A stretch of DNA of 64,000 nucleotides from Batillaria attramentaria (lineage: Eukaryota > Mollusca > Gastropoda > Batillariidae), in the NCBI GenBank assembly GCA_018292915.2, contig JACVVK020000141.1, positions 248,001 through 312,000 of the forward strand, given 5' to 3'. A program made the position numbers and the translations under genes. A model generated the notes under the pieces. The model saw only the letters and a list, made by a program, of their open reading frames with translations. It ran no database searches and had not been told where the DNA came from. Below are positions 42,868 to 54,243 of this stretch, piece by piece (position 1 is the first letter of the stretch; every line of letters starts with the position of its first letter).

Positions 42868-42909
42868 GGCGTTTGTGTGTAGTCAAAAGTCCAGCCCGGT
42901 GAAGGTTAA

Positions 42910-45900
42910 GTGAGGGTACTGTCCGCGCTCACTGACCACACACACTATAATGCACTGACAAGCAGTGATTTCAATCACTCAAAAGTTGTCCTTTATATTT
43001 CACAATATAAAATTAATAAGACCATGTATGACTATGTTTATAAACGTCTCTTGTCTTCAATAAAACAAACAAAACCAAAACACAGCCGGATACTGCTTCA
43101 CAATGTTGGTTGACGTAAGCCAAGTATTCCACCAGTGGGGAAAGTCTTAAATAGAACAATGCCTTGTTCTCTTTTCTTGAGTCTAATGCATCATATCTGT
43201 GAGCATTTCTTTGTCTCCTATACCGTAAGTGGGGTATGCTGGTTATTTCAAACTTGACTGTGTCCTTCTGCAATATATGTGTCTTGGTGTCACAATATCA
43301 GATTTAACCTCCTACCCCCCAAATTGTCAAATTACAAGAAATCTCTCTTGTAGATTATCCCAAGCAATGTTTTGCCAGTAAAACTATATCAATGAACACG
43401 TTTTCAGAGAAAGTGTTAATATCTACCAGAACATGTGAAAAAACGTTAGGTAGAGTGCATCTAAAGCAGCCCTTAAAGGCAATATCGTACGTTGTTTCAA
43501 ATCGTGATAAAATCAAACAGAACTGTGTTTTCTGTTTTCTGAAATCAAATATGTTACATCTGTCGGCATTTCTTTGTCTCAGAGAACTCAGGCGGGGTAT
43601 GTTTGTTAGTACATACCTGATTATTTGATGCTGCAATGTCTTAGCGTCACAGTAACCGATTTAAGCTCCCCAGGCCCACCCCCTAAAATGCTGAATTACA
43701 AGACATGTCTGTAATGGTAACCCCAAGCGATGTTTTGCCACTAGAACTACTACAAATCAACATGTCTTCAGAGAAAATAACATTATGCACCAGAAAAAAA
43801 ATAATGTAAAAGGTCGGATATGGTGCATTTAAACTTGCGCATCATGGTTAATTGCGTGGTTTCAAGTCTTAATAGAATCAGGACATTTTTTGCCATTTTG
43901 TCGACAAGGTAAAGCTGGTTACCTGGAACCTGGCCCCAGCGACTCTATTAGACCGGTTTAAAAATCAACGTCAGGGTATGCTGAACACATTAGATCATTG
44001 TTCCCATAAATCCGCTGGCTTGCACCAACAGTTACAGCTCTTAACGTATATGACCCCCCCCCCCCCCCCCTACGCACTGAAGACAAGCAACAGACTGCAA
44101 TTGAAAAACACGTTATATCAATCACTCGAAACAATTTGTCTTCTATTTGCCAATACAGATCAAACCATCCATGGCAGTGTTTATAAGCGTCTATCGTCTG
44201 AAATAAAACAAACAGAAATGAAATACAGCCGGATACTGCTTCACAGTGTTGACTTACGTAAGTCTAGTTTTCCATCATTGCAGAAGATCGTAGATATACG
44301 GAGAAAATGCCCTTTTTACTTTTCTTAACGCATCAAAGCTGTCAGCAATTCTTTGTCTCAGGTATCAGCAGTGAGGTATGTGGAATATTCTGAACCTTAT
44401 TCTGTGCTGCTGCGATGTGTCTTGGTGTCACAACATCAGATTTAACCTCCTACCCCCCCCCCCTTCCCCCAAAATGTCAAACGACAAGAAATCTCTTTGT
44501 GGATTACCCTAAGCAGTGTTTCGCCAATGTAACTGCTACCAATCAACACGTTTTCATACAAAGTAATAATATCCGCCCGAACATGTGAAACTGTCAGGTA
44601 TGGTGCATTAAAACTAGCCATTGAAGGGAATTTCGCTGTGTCAAATCTTGATAAAATGAAACAAAACCTACCCTCATCTCTTTTCTTAAATCAGATGCAT
44701 TACATCTCTTGGCATTTTTTTGGTCTCTGATGACCCCGGGGAGGTGTTCGCGTTACTTCAAACCTTGTTATTGGATGCTGCAATGTGTCATGGCATCACG
44801 GTAGTGGATTTGAACTCCTCACCCCCAAACACTGTGATGGTGAAGTACAAGACATGTCTGTTAATGGGTAAACACAAGCGATGTTTTACCAACAGAACTA
44901 CTACACATCAACAGGTCTTCAGAGAAACCGATAATAATTATGCTCCACACAAAAGTAGAAGAGTCAAGCAAGTAGCATTAGAACTACCACATCAGGGCAA
45001 TCTCGTTCTTTCAAGTCTTAAGACACCCAGGCATGTTGCAGCATCGAAACAACAGGTTTGCAATACTCCGGTTACCTCACTTGCAATCTCTGAGACAAAG
45101 TCTTGCAGCTGACAGATATAATGCATTCGATTCACGAACAGGAAAAGAGCAGGTTTTGTTTAATTTTATCAAGATTTGACACAACGAAATTCCCTTCAAT
45201 GGCTAGTTTTAATGCACCATACGTGAAAGTTTCACATGTTCGGGCGGATATTATTACTTTGTATGAAAACGTATTGATTGGTATTAGTTACATTGGCAAA
45301 ACATCGCTTGGGGTTATCCATAAAGAGATTTCTTGTAATTTGACTGAGGGGGGGGGGGGGGGGTAAATCCACAGACGTAAAGAGATAGACGCACCGCCGC
45401 ACGCTGCCACCGCTGCTTGCGAGTATCGCTATCGCGGCCATCTTACTTATACCAGAACTCTGAGGCTCTGTGTATAGGACGCCTCGTTCGAAATACAAAC
45501 TTCTTTAGAAAGACGTCATCAGAAATGTGACGTAAGATAAAGCGGACCAATGCTATGCGCGCTATGTAAACAGCTGATAGCGTCTGGCCAATGCTATGCG
45601 CGCTATGTAAACAGCTGGCACTTCCAGGTACTAGCAACATGGCGCGCGGCGGCGTCACTTTTCCGGCACTGCGGTGCGTCTATCTCTATACGTCTGTGGT
45701 TAAATCTGATATTGTGACACCAAGACACATTGCAGCATCACAGAGTCAAGTTTGAAATAACCACCGCGTACTCCACTTACGATTACAAAGAGGTGCTGAC
45801 AGATATGCTGCGTTTGATTTAAGAAAAGAGAACAGGGTATTGTTTGCTTCTATTCATGACCTTCCCCACTGGTGGAACACTAGACACGTAAGTCAACACT

Positions 45901-46095
45901 CTGAAGCAGTATCCGACTGTATTTCATTTCTGTTTGTATTATTTCAGACAAGAGACGCTTATAAACACTGCCATGGATGGTTTGATCTGTATTGGCAAGT
46001 AGAAGACAATTTGTTTTGAGTGATTGAAATTACGTGTTTGTCAATTGCAGTCTGTTGCTTGTCTTCAGTGCGTAGGGGGTCATATACGTTAAGAG
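42910..46095. repeat. Repeat block with ~1 kb inverted arms
   Basis: Forward sequence 44040-44690 is matched in reverse by 45130-46095 (for example TTAACGTATATGACC at 44041 against GGTCATATACGTTAA at 46079). More diverged forward copies lie at 43020-43900. The right arm is lengthened by a MITE at 45369-45699. No protein was recognised. Confidence 0.8.
45369..45699. mobile_element. MITE with 29 bp terminal inverted repeats
   Basis: CCACAGACGTA followed by GAGATAGACGCACCGC at 45369-45397 is mirrored at 45671-45699 with one mismatch. TAAAT flanks both ends (45364-45368 and 45701-45705). Inside, CCAATGCTATGCGCGCTATG occurs twice (about 45548 and 45590). It sits within one arm of the inverted block, whose other copies lack it. 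Confidence 0.85.
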
Positions 46096-46109
46096 CTGTA
46101 ACTGTTGTT

Positions 46110-46720
46110 GCAAGCCTCAAGTTGCTTAGGAGAGATGCTTACTTGCGCGCCGCCTCCTTGCCTGGGGATGTCAAGTTTAGCTGTCACCGCTCCTCCACTG
46201 ATTCGCAAGCTGTTTTCGGACCAGAGGCCACTACTGCTGTTACGAACTATCGCTTGCAGGCCAGAGCGTTCGCCAAACCCAAGCCCTCCGCCCCGCCTAA
46301 GCCACCTCCTCCCTCTCAGCCCGGGGAAAGGTGGTGGCACATCATCGATCTGAGCACGCTCAACCTGCAGACAGCTCGAGCGCTACGTCTGTCTGTTCTC
46401 CCGGGCGATTACGCAATGAGTCTAGACGTAACGGTACGCGTTTATACCGATGCATGGGTCGGCCCAACGCTACAAACGTTTTGCCATAGACGGTAGAGTT
46501 TGCGCTTTCTGTGCCATGCCATTTGGACTCTCAGCCCCTGGGCTTTCACGAGAATGGTGGACTCTGTGATGTCAGCGGTGAGACAGATGACAACGTTCTA
46601 GATCTCAGATTATCTGGACGACATTCTGAAATCAGTCGTGTTACATTTACGGACGAAAACGTCTTTCAAATGCCTTTATTTTCTACAATTTGGAAGTTCA
46701 CCCAATTATACTGAATGGGT
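46110..46720 (+). pseudogene. DIRS-like retrotransposon remnant (reverse transcriptase)
   Basis: The translated pieces, in shifting frames, are WWHIIDLSTLN, RLSVLPGDYAMSLDV, RYKRFAIDGRV, FCAMPFGLSAPG and finally YLDDILKS with the catalytic YLDD motif. This order matches the reverse transcriptase of DIRS-type elements (a DLSTLN block, a SLDV block and an MPFGLS block). Frameshifts and a stop before YLDD show that it is dead. No tyrosine recombinase part was found. Confidence 0.75.
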
Positions 46721-47500
46721 TCGTCGCACAGCCCTGTAGCTCTGACTGATTTTGTTTCTGAAAAATGTTTCTGACGTAGGGGTGGTTTGGCATATTAGGC
46801 CAGATATCTATGAAATGACTCCTTCAAAATCGTCGCACATGAGCCATGAAGTCTATGCCGTCCTAGTTTCTTTTGTTGTAAACTGTTACTCAAATTCGTG
46901 TTACATATCTCTATGGCTAAGCTGACTGTCATACACGATTGTTGCATTGTAATTTAGTTAAAATGAAAGTTGATTGTTGTTAAGTTGTTTCTCTATAGAG
47001 AATGGGGCAGATTTCGCTGCGTGCAGCAGCAAGTTTCAGTGATAAAAGCAAGACTGTATAACGTTTCTCCAGACAATACATCACGCCGTGTATACGGCTG
47101 CAAGCTGCTCCATCCACCTATTAGGCTACTAGCGTATTCATCCAAACTGCGCCCGCACGTGTGTTTGGCAGCCTGCAAGACTGCTGCTACAAAACGTATG
47201 AAATGAAACAAATGCGATGTGATGTTAAGTTCACAGGTGCATAAGACCTTTTTCTTCATACATACCACGTGTTACGTTAAAATGTACACTACAACACTCA
47301 CACAGGTCATATTTGTATGACAGTAACGAAATTGTTCGGTTCATTTGTCGATTAACAGGAAATCAGTGAAAAACGAGGCACTAATTCCAGATAATCTTGC
47401 ACTGACTTTCAACACTGATGCCTCTAGGGCCGTTTCAGAGAATATGCTGACTTGAAAAGCCTGAGTTATTTCACAGTTTGCAAATATCTTTACCCACTGC
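46720..47500. other. No recognisable feature
   Basis: The non-coding sequence lies between the DIRS remnant and the zinc-finger unit. Confidence 0.5.
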
Positions 47501-47509
47501 TCCGTCGTC

Positions 47510-47580
47510 GGCTACAATCTACCTACCTGTCTGTTTTCGCACTGGCTACAATCCACCTACAGCCCTGGCTACGATCCACC
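47510..47580 (+). promoter_or_regulatory. Cluster of three GGCTACAATCCACC motifs
   Basis: Copies lie at 47510-47523, 47544-47557 and 47567-47580, with start-to-start spacing of 34 and 23 bp. The reverse complement recurs three times at 48730-48800, on the other side of the zinc-finger gene. Confidence 0.7.
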
Positions 47581-47878
47581 TTCTATGTGTCATGTGTTTG
47601 ATTCATTTACTGCACAATTTAGCATGCACATTGATGGTTTCCATTCTCACATTGCAGATACTGCTTGGCTACTCCTGTGTTTTCTCTGCTACAGACATGG
47701 AACCTTCGGAATTCTTATGCTGGCACTGTGTAAACAAGAACACAAATGCAACTTCGGCAATACAAAAAAGCTAACCCACAAACAATAATGACAAAAAGCA
47801 AACAAAGAAAAAATGTCAGAAAAAACATCTATATTCAGGATTTGGCACGACATCAAAGCAGCATTCATTCTCTGAAAA

Positions 47879-47902
47879 TAATAATAATAATAATAATAAT
47901 AA
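47879..47902. repeat. (AAT)n microsatellite
   Basis: Eight AAT units. Confidence 0.95.
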
Positions 47903-48105
47903 TTCTGCATCTGTTTATTCCTACACATGACAAATGGATCCATGAGAAACTACTTTTAAACGTTTTAAACTTAAAGTCAAACGACTAGAACACCTGAAAC
48001 TGACTTTTTCCCAATAAAAACAGCTTGCCATGAACTTTTTTTTAAAAAAAGTGCAGATCTCGCTCTCTCTGTTGCTTGTCCATAATGCAAAAATGGGCTT
48101 ATGCT

Positions 48106-48673
48106 TTATTCTTTTACTGAGCACCTTTTCAAGCTTGAAGCATGCTTGAATAAGCCAGCACATCTTGCACATGAGAAAATGGGCTTTTCATCATGAGTGT
48201 GGAGATGCTGTTCGAGATCGGCTCTCTTGTAGAACTGTTTGCCACATGTCTGGCACTCATGCAATGAGGGCTGCTTGGGTTTGCAAACATGGCGTTGGCG
48301 TTTTGTGCTCCTTTCGTGGGAGACGGTAGCATTGCATGCACTGCATTTGTAGGGTTTTATTTTGAAATGGACGGTATTAACATGGGAATGCAGTTCTTTC
48401 AAGGTGACAAACTTCTTGTCACGAACTGTACACTTGAGGCGAAGACCGCCTTTGTAATTGTGGTTCCTCCTCATGTGTGTAAGCAGGGACGGGCGGTGAC
48501 CGTACGAAATCCCACACTCTGCTCAAAGATGTCGTTTGGGCTTGACACTGCTTTTCCCCGGGGTCGACGTGAGAGTGGGTTGAAAAAAACTCACCGCAAA
48601 GACCTGGTTCCGTTTGTGCAAGTTCTTCACTTACATCCAGAAAACTTTCTACATAAATTCCTGACAGTTCCAT
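48106..48673 (-). CDS. Two-exon C2H2 zinc-finger protein (~164 aa)
   Basis: Exon 1 is 48673-48595 (MELSGIYVESFLDVSEEL, donor GCG|GTGAGT) and exon 2 is 48521-48106, with a 73 nt intron. The splice brings together LC|AEC, completing the first finger (CAECGISY...HMRRNH). Finger 2 has lost its second Cys (KCTVRDKKF). Finger 3 is a C2HC variant (CSACNAT...RHVC). Finger 4 is intact (CQTCGKQF...HLHTH). Finger 5 lacks both His (CARCAGLFKHASSLKRCS) before the stop. Nucleic-acid binding is likely, the target unknown. The decayed fingers suggest relaxed constraint. An upstream non-coding exon is possible because an acceptor-like TTTCAG precedes the ATG. Confidence 0.65.
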
Positions 48674-48729
48674 CTGAAACAAGCAAATGAAAACCTCTTA
48701 TTCTAGGCTTTTCATGAACGAGAAACTTA

Positions 48730-48800
48730 GGTGGATTGTAGCCGGATCTAAATCAAGACGGTAGGTGGATTGTAGCCTACGCAAAAGATGGATTGTAGCC
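48730..48800 (-). promoter_or_regulatory. Inverted cluster of three GGCTACAATCCACC motifs
   Basis: The reverse complement GGTGGATTGTAGCC occurs at 48730-48743 and 48764-48777, and GATGGATTGTAGCC at 48787-48800, spaced 34 and 23 bp. It lies just upstream of the zinc-finger gene's first exon. Confidence 0.7.
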
Positions 48801-49199
48801 GAGCATTTGATAGTATCACTTTTCTTTTTTCATTTGCTTGCGATGTAGGCCACTAAGAATGCTAAGTTTTGAAAGGTAAGTGCAAAATATATCAGAAAAC
48901 AAAACAAAGACAAAAAATATGTTCTTTCTGTCAGCAACTTCGGACAATTGTCGATGAAATTGCAAATCACCCTTATGTGGGGGAAAAGGACGTTAAACTC
49001 CTAAACACCCACCCACCCACCCTCTCTCTCTCTCTCCCTTCTTCCCCCACCCGGCCCCACCCCCAGTCACGTGGCTAATCGGTCGAAGTCGTAGAGGATC
49101 TAGTGTCATTGGTAGAACTTGGAGAGGGGAGAACCGGCAACAATAACAACAAAACAGACAAAATAAAATGAAGTTTGGAGAAACAACTTTGTAGGATGA

Positions 49200-49370
49200 G
49201 GCCGTTCCTCCTTGTTAACTGTGACGCGGACGGAGAAAAAATTCACGGAGACCACCACAGCATTAGGGGCCTGTGCTCTACTGATTTCTTTAATAAAAAG
49301 TTAGGATTAAATTTGTTCTACCTTCCGCTATATAAAAAGCCTAATTAGACTAGCCTATAAGAATAACTGA
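49200..49370. repeat. Solo copy of the foldback arm found at 55.1-56.0 kb
   Basis: GTGACGCGGACGGAG, CACGGAGACCACCACAGC, ATTAGGGGCCTGTG and AATAAAAAGTTAGGAT match the arms at 55135-55281 (reverse) and 55870-56016 (forward). Confidence 0.8.
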
Positions 49371-49489
49371 ACTTTTAGATAAACATAGCTTTTTTAAGTT
49401 TCTGTGAGAAGCACCAGTCAAAAGAGTTCCAAATTTGCGATTTCATAAGTACAATCCAAGGTATTCTAGTCCACGTTTCACCAGCCCTC

Positions 49490-49915
49490 TAGATCTTCCA
49501 GATTTTATGTAAAAATTAATTCAGTCAGGGAAGTCACAAAAGCAACAGGGAAATCACAAGACATGCACAAGCATCATCTGTGATACCACCAGTGTGAGGC
49601 TGACGTCAAACGCTTAGTTCACAGACAAAATCAGCAAGTATCGTCACTGCCTCCGACATTTCACCAGCTCTCTAGATCTTCCAGATTTCATGTGAAAAAT
49701 AATTCAATCGGGGAAGCCACAAAGCCAACTAGGGAACTCACAAGACATAAAACAAGCATCCTCAGACGATCTCAGTGCTAGGGGCTGACGTCAAAAGTTT
49801 AGTTCACGGAATTGACGTCATCTCTCTCTCTCTCTCTCTCTGTATGACGACCTGCCTGAGGCTGACGTCAAATGTTTAGTTCACGGAACTGACGTCTCTC
49901 TCTCTCTCTCTGGGG
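49490..49915. repeat. Short tandem repeats with (CT)n
   Basis: CACCAGCCCTCTAGATCTTC at about 49481 recurs at about 49661 with its flank. GGCTGACGTCAAA(C/A)G-TTAGTTCACGGA recurs at about 49599, 49785 and 49861, with (CT)n tracts at 49821-49840 and 49892-49910. Confidence 0.7.
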
Positions 49916-50090
49916 AGCCAGGGTGGCCGAATGGTAGAGCGTTGGACTTTCAATGCTTGGGTCGAGAGTTCAAATCCCGGCTGGGGCGAAATATTTGTGC
50001 TGGCCTTTTTCTCGTTGCCCCGTCTTTGATATCACCCTTATGTGGTGGAAAAGGACGTTAAACTCCTAAACACCCACCCACCCTCCCTCT
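49913..50090 (+). mobile_element. tRNA-derived SINE (type A), plus strand
   Basis: The head GGTGGCCGAATGGTAGAGCG and the B-box-like GAGAGTTCAAATCCCGG are followed by the conserved body ending GTGGTGGAAAAGGACGTTAA and a CACCC/CT-rich tail. It is the same family as 95-278. Confidence 0.85.
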
Positions 50091-50289
50091 CTCTCTTTCT
50101 CTCTCTCTTTTCCCCCACCCGGCCCCACCCCCAGTCACGTGGCTAATCGGTCGAGGTCGTAGAGGATCTAGTGTCATTGGTAGAACTTGGAGAGGGGAGA
50201 ACCGGCAACAATAACAACAAAACAGACAACATAAAATCAAGTTTGGAGAAACAACTTTGTAGCACGGGGCCGTTCGTCCTTGTTTTTCC

Positions 50290-53200
50290 TTCAGGTACAT
50301 CCTTACTGCAGAGGTCTGTTAAGATGCCATTTACATGAGCTACGATTCTTGCATTGTAATTTCGATAAATGGAAGTTGATTGTTGTTTTGATAAAACAAT
50401 ACACTAGTTTATGTTGTATTACTGAAGGCTCCGATATTTTTCAAGTTCTTCATGATTCTTGCATTGTAATTCAGTAAATGAAAAGTTGTTGTTGTGGCCT
50501 TTACCGTTACCCATGTTCCTGTTGTATTACTTTGAGGCTCTAGTGTTTCTTAGTCGCAATTCTTGCATTGTACTTTAATAGATACACATTTTAGGTCAGA
50601 AGTTTTTTGTAGGAGTAAATTAGTGGTTGTGTCGTTTTTTTTATGAACTGTTACTCACGTTCCTGTTGTATATCTTTATGGCTAAGTTGGTTGTCATACA
50701 TGGTTCTTGCACTGTGATTTACTTAAATGAAGGTTTTTTTCTTGTTGTTTTGGTGACACCGTATTCGAATTTTTGTTGTATTACTTGAGGCTTCAGTGTT
50801 GTGTATTCGCAATTCGTATTGTATTGTAATTTAGTAGATACAAGGCTTTTGTTCCGAAGTTTGAAAAGAAATGGTGGTTGTGTTTCTTTGCTATGCACCG
50901 TTACACACGTTCCTGTTGAAAATCTTTATGGCTAAACTGTTTGTCACACATGATTCGTTACTAAATCTCAATAAGGAGCGCCACATAGAAGTGGACCACT
51001 AATGAATTTCTCAAGATCTCCATGAAACTCTTTCTTTTCCCTTGAGGTACATCCTTTCTGCAGTGGGCTGTAATGGTGCCATTTAAATGGAGCTATGACT
51101 CTTGCATTGTAATTTAGAAAAATGAAAGTTGATTGTTATTTTGATAAAATAATACACTAGTTTATGTTGTATTACTGAAGGCTCCGATATTTTTCAAGTT
51201 CTTCATGATTCGTGCATTGTAATTCGATACATGAAAAGTTGTCGTTGTGACCTTAACCGTTACCCATGTTCCTGTGGTATTACTTTGAGGCCCCAGTGTT
51301 TCTTATTCGCAATTTTTGCATTGTACTTTAGTAGATACAATTTTTTTGTATAGATTAGTGGTTGTTTCTCTTTGTTATAAACTGTTACTCACGTTCCTGT
51401 TGTATATTTTTATGGCTAAGTTGGTTGTCATACATGGTTCTTGTACTGTGATTTAGTTAGATGAAGGTTTATTGTTGTTGATTTGATGACACCGTAGTCG
51501 AATGTCTGTTGTATTACTTTGAGGCTTCAGTGTTCTGTATTCGCAATTCTTGTGTTATACTTCAGTAGATACAAGGCCTTTGTTCGGAAGTTCAAAACAA
51601 AAAGGTGGTTGTATTTCTTTGTTATGAACCGTTACTCACGTTCCTGTTGTATATCTTTGTGGCTAAACTGGTTGTCATACATGATACAAGAGTCTCAATA
51701 GGGAGGGACACATAGAACACAAGAAGTGGACCACTGATGAATTTCTCATCTCTGGCTAAACTGTTTGTCACACATGATTCGTTACTAAGTCTCAATAAGG
51801 AGCGCCACATAGAAGAGGACCACTAATGAATTTCTCATGATCTCGATGAAACGTTCTTTCCCCTTGAGGTACATCCTTTCTGCAGTGGTCTGTTAAGGTG
51901 TCATTTAGATGGAGTTATGAATCTTCCATCGTAATTCAGATAAATGAAAGTTGATTGTTGTTTTGATTTTAAAAAAAACAACAACAAAAAAACGCTAGTT
52001 TATGTTGTATTACTGAAGGCTCCGAAGTTTCTCAAGTTCTTCTTGATTCTTGCATTGTAATTTAGTAAATGAAAAGTTGTTGTTGTGACCTTAACCGTTA
52101 CCCATGTTCCTGTTGTATTAGTTTGAGGCTCAATTGTTTCTTATTCGCAATTTTTGCATTCTATTTTAATAGATACACTTTTTTTGTATAGGTTAGTGGT
52201 TGTTTCTCTTTGTTATAAACTGTTACTCACGTTCCTGTTGTATATTTTTATGGCTAAGTTCGTTGTCATACATGGTTCTTGTACTGTGATTTAGTTAGAT
52301 GAAGGTTTATTGTTGTTGATTTGATGACACCGTAGTCGAATTTCTGTTGTATTACTTTGAGGCTTCAGTGTTATGTATTCGCAATTCTTGTGTTATACTT
52401 CAGTAGATACAAGGCCTTTGTTCGGAAGTTCAAAACAAAAAGGTGGTTGTATTTCTTTGTTATGAACCGTTACTCACGTTCCTGTTGTATATCTTTGTGG
52501 CTAAACTGGTTGTCATACATGATACAAGAGTCTCAATAGGGAGGGACACATAGAACACAAGAAGTGGACCACTGATGAATTTCTCATCTCTGGCTAAACT
52601 GTTTGTCACACATGATTCGTTACTAAGTCTCAATAAGGAGCGCCACATAGAAGAGGACCACTAATGAATTTCTCATGATCTCGATGAAACTTTTTTTCCC
52701 CTTGAGGTACATCCTTTCTGCAGTGGTCTGTTAAGGTGTCATTTAGATGGAGTTATGAATCTTCCATCGTAATTCAGATAAATGAAAGTTGATTGTTGTT
52801 TTGATTTAAAAAAAAACAACAACAAAAAAACGCTAGTTTATGTTGTATTACTGAAGGCTCCGAAGTTTCTCAAGTTCTTCATGATTCTTGCATTGTAATT
52901 TAGTAAATGAAAAGTTGTTGTGACCTTAACCGTTACCCATGTTCCTGTTGTATTAGTTTGAGGCTCAATTGTTTTTTATTCGCAATTTTTGCATTCTATT
53001 TTAATAGATACACTTTTTTTTGTATAGGTTAGTGGTTGTTTCTCTTTGTTATAAACTGTTACTCACGTTCCTGTTGTATATTTTTATGGCTAAGTTCGTT
53101 GTCATACATGATTCTTGCACTGTGATTTAGTTAGATGAAGGTTTATTGTTGTTGTTTTGATGACACTGTAGTTGAATTTCTGTTGTATTACTTTGAGGCT

Positions 53201-54150
53201 CCAGTGTTCTATATTCGCAATTCTTGTGTTGTACTTTAGTAGATACAAGGCTTTTGTTCGGAAGTTTTTTTACAAAAAAAAAACAAAAATAAAAAAAAAT
53301 GGTGGTTGTGTTTCTTTGTTGTGAATCGTTAGTGAGTTACACTTTTTTTGTATAGGTTAGTGGTTGTTTCTCTTTGTTATAAACTGTTACTCACGTTCCT
53401 GTTGTATATTTTTATGGCTAAGTTCGTTGTCATACATGATTCTTGCACTGTGATTTAGTTAGATGAAGGTTTATTGTTGTTGTTTTGATGACACTGTAGT
53501 TGAATTTCTGTTGTATTACTTTGAGGCTCCAGTGTTCTATATTCGCAATTCTTGTGTTGTACTTTAGTAGATACAAGGCTTTTGTTCGGAAGTTTTTTTA
53601 CAAAAAAAAAAAAAAAATAAAAAAAAAATGGTGGTTGTGTTTCTTTGTTGTGAATCGTTAGTGAGTTACTCACGTTCCTGTTGTATATCTTTATGGCCAA
53701 ACTGGTTGTCATACATGATTCGTACTTTAGTAGATACAATTTTTTTTTTTTTGTTTCTTGTTTTTTTGGTCAGAAGTGGGTTTTTTTTTATTAATAAATT
53801 AGTGGTTGTGTCTCTTTGATATGAACTGTTAATCACGTTCCTGTTGTATATCTTTATGACTAAGTTGGTTGCCATGCATGGTTCTTGCATTGTGATTTAG
53901 TTAAGTGAGGGTTCATTGTTGTTTTCATCACACCGTAGTCGATTTTCTGTTGTATTACTTAAGGCTGCGAAGTTTCTCAAGTTGTTCATGATTCTTGCAT
54001 TGTAATTCAGTAAATGAAAAGTTGTTGTTGTTGTGACCTTAACCGTTACCCATGTTCTTGTTGGATTACTTTGAGGCTCCAGTGTTTTATATTCGCAATT
54101 CATGCATTGTCCTCTAGTAGAGATAAGGTTTTGTCCAGAAGTTTTGCGTT
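50290..54150. repeat. Satellite-like tandem array, units of ~750-840 bp with sub-repeats
   Basis: The landmark GAGGTACATCCTTTCTGCAG or its variant occurs near 50292, 51045, 51867 and 52704, giving periods of about 754, 822 and 836 bp. The blocks starting at 51519 and 52357 are nearly identical with an 838 bp shift. Within units, the segment CGTTCCTGTTGTATATCTTT...GATTTAGTT repeats. At 53010-53270 and 53340-53600 a further ~328 bp duplication occurs. No protein was recognised. Confidence 0.85.
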
Positions 54151-54194
54151 CACTTGTGTAATAAAGGGAGTCTGTATAATAACCCTGCGTCGTC

Positions 54195-54195
<1 letters not shown>

Positions 54196-54240
<45 letters not shown>
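54196..54240. repeat. (GT)n microsatellite
   Basis: About 40 bp of GT lie within the dispersed repeat copy at 54145-54450. Confidence 0.95.

Positions 54241-54243
<3 letters not shown>

Larger units (their letters stand above)
39959..42905 (+). mobile_element. piggyBac-type transposon with exact TTAA target sites
   Basis: TTAA at 39955-39958 and 42906-42909 flank 13 bp terminal inverted repeats CCTTCACCGGGCT (39959-39971) and AGCCCGGTGAAGG (42893-42905). The element is 2,947 bp and encodes a piggyBac transposase-like protein at 41242-42731. Subterminal GTGGGTCGTTTAAGACCCA-type palindromes occur four times on the left and twice on the right. Confidence 0.93.
48970..50290. repeat. Tandem duplication of ~180 bp around a SINE
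   Basis: The block CCCACCCGGCCCCACCCCC, then CACGTGGCTAATCGGTCGA and ACTTGGAGAGGGGAGAACCG, occurs at 49040-49210 and 50105-50280, almost identical. Both copies directly follow a SINE type A tail, so SINE and flank were duplicated together or recombined through the SINE. Confidence 0.8.

Noticed and set aside
46089..46353. Pro-rich open frames on both strands near 46.2 kb
   Set aside because: They are alternative frames of the DIRS remnant.
49913..49990. Functional tRNA gene
   Set aside because: The head looks tRNA-like but continues into a conserved SINE body also present at 95-278, and the cloverleaf is imperfect.
51519..52648. Repeated 60-62 residue open frames in the satellite array
   Set aside because: They recur only because the repeat unit recurs, and no homology is evident.
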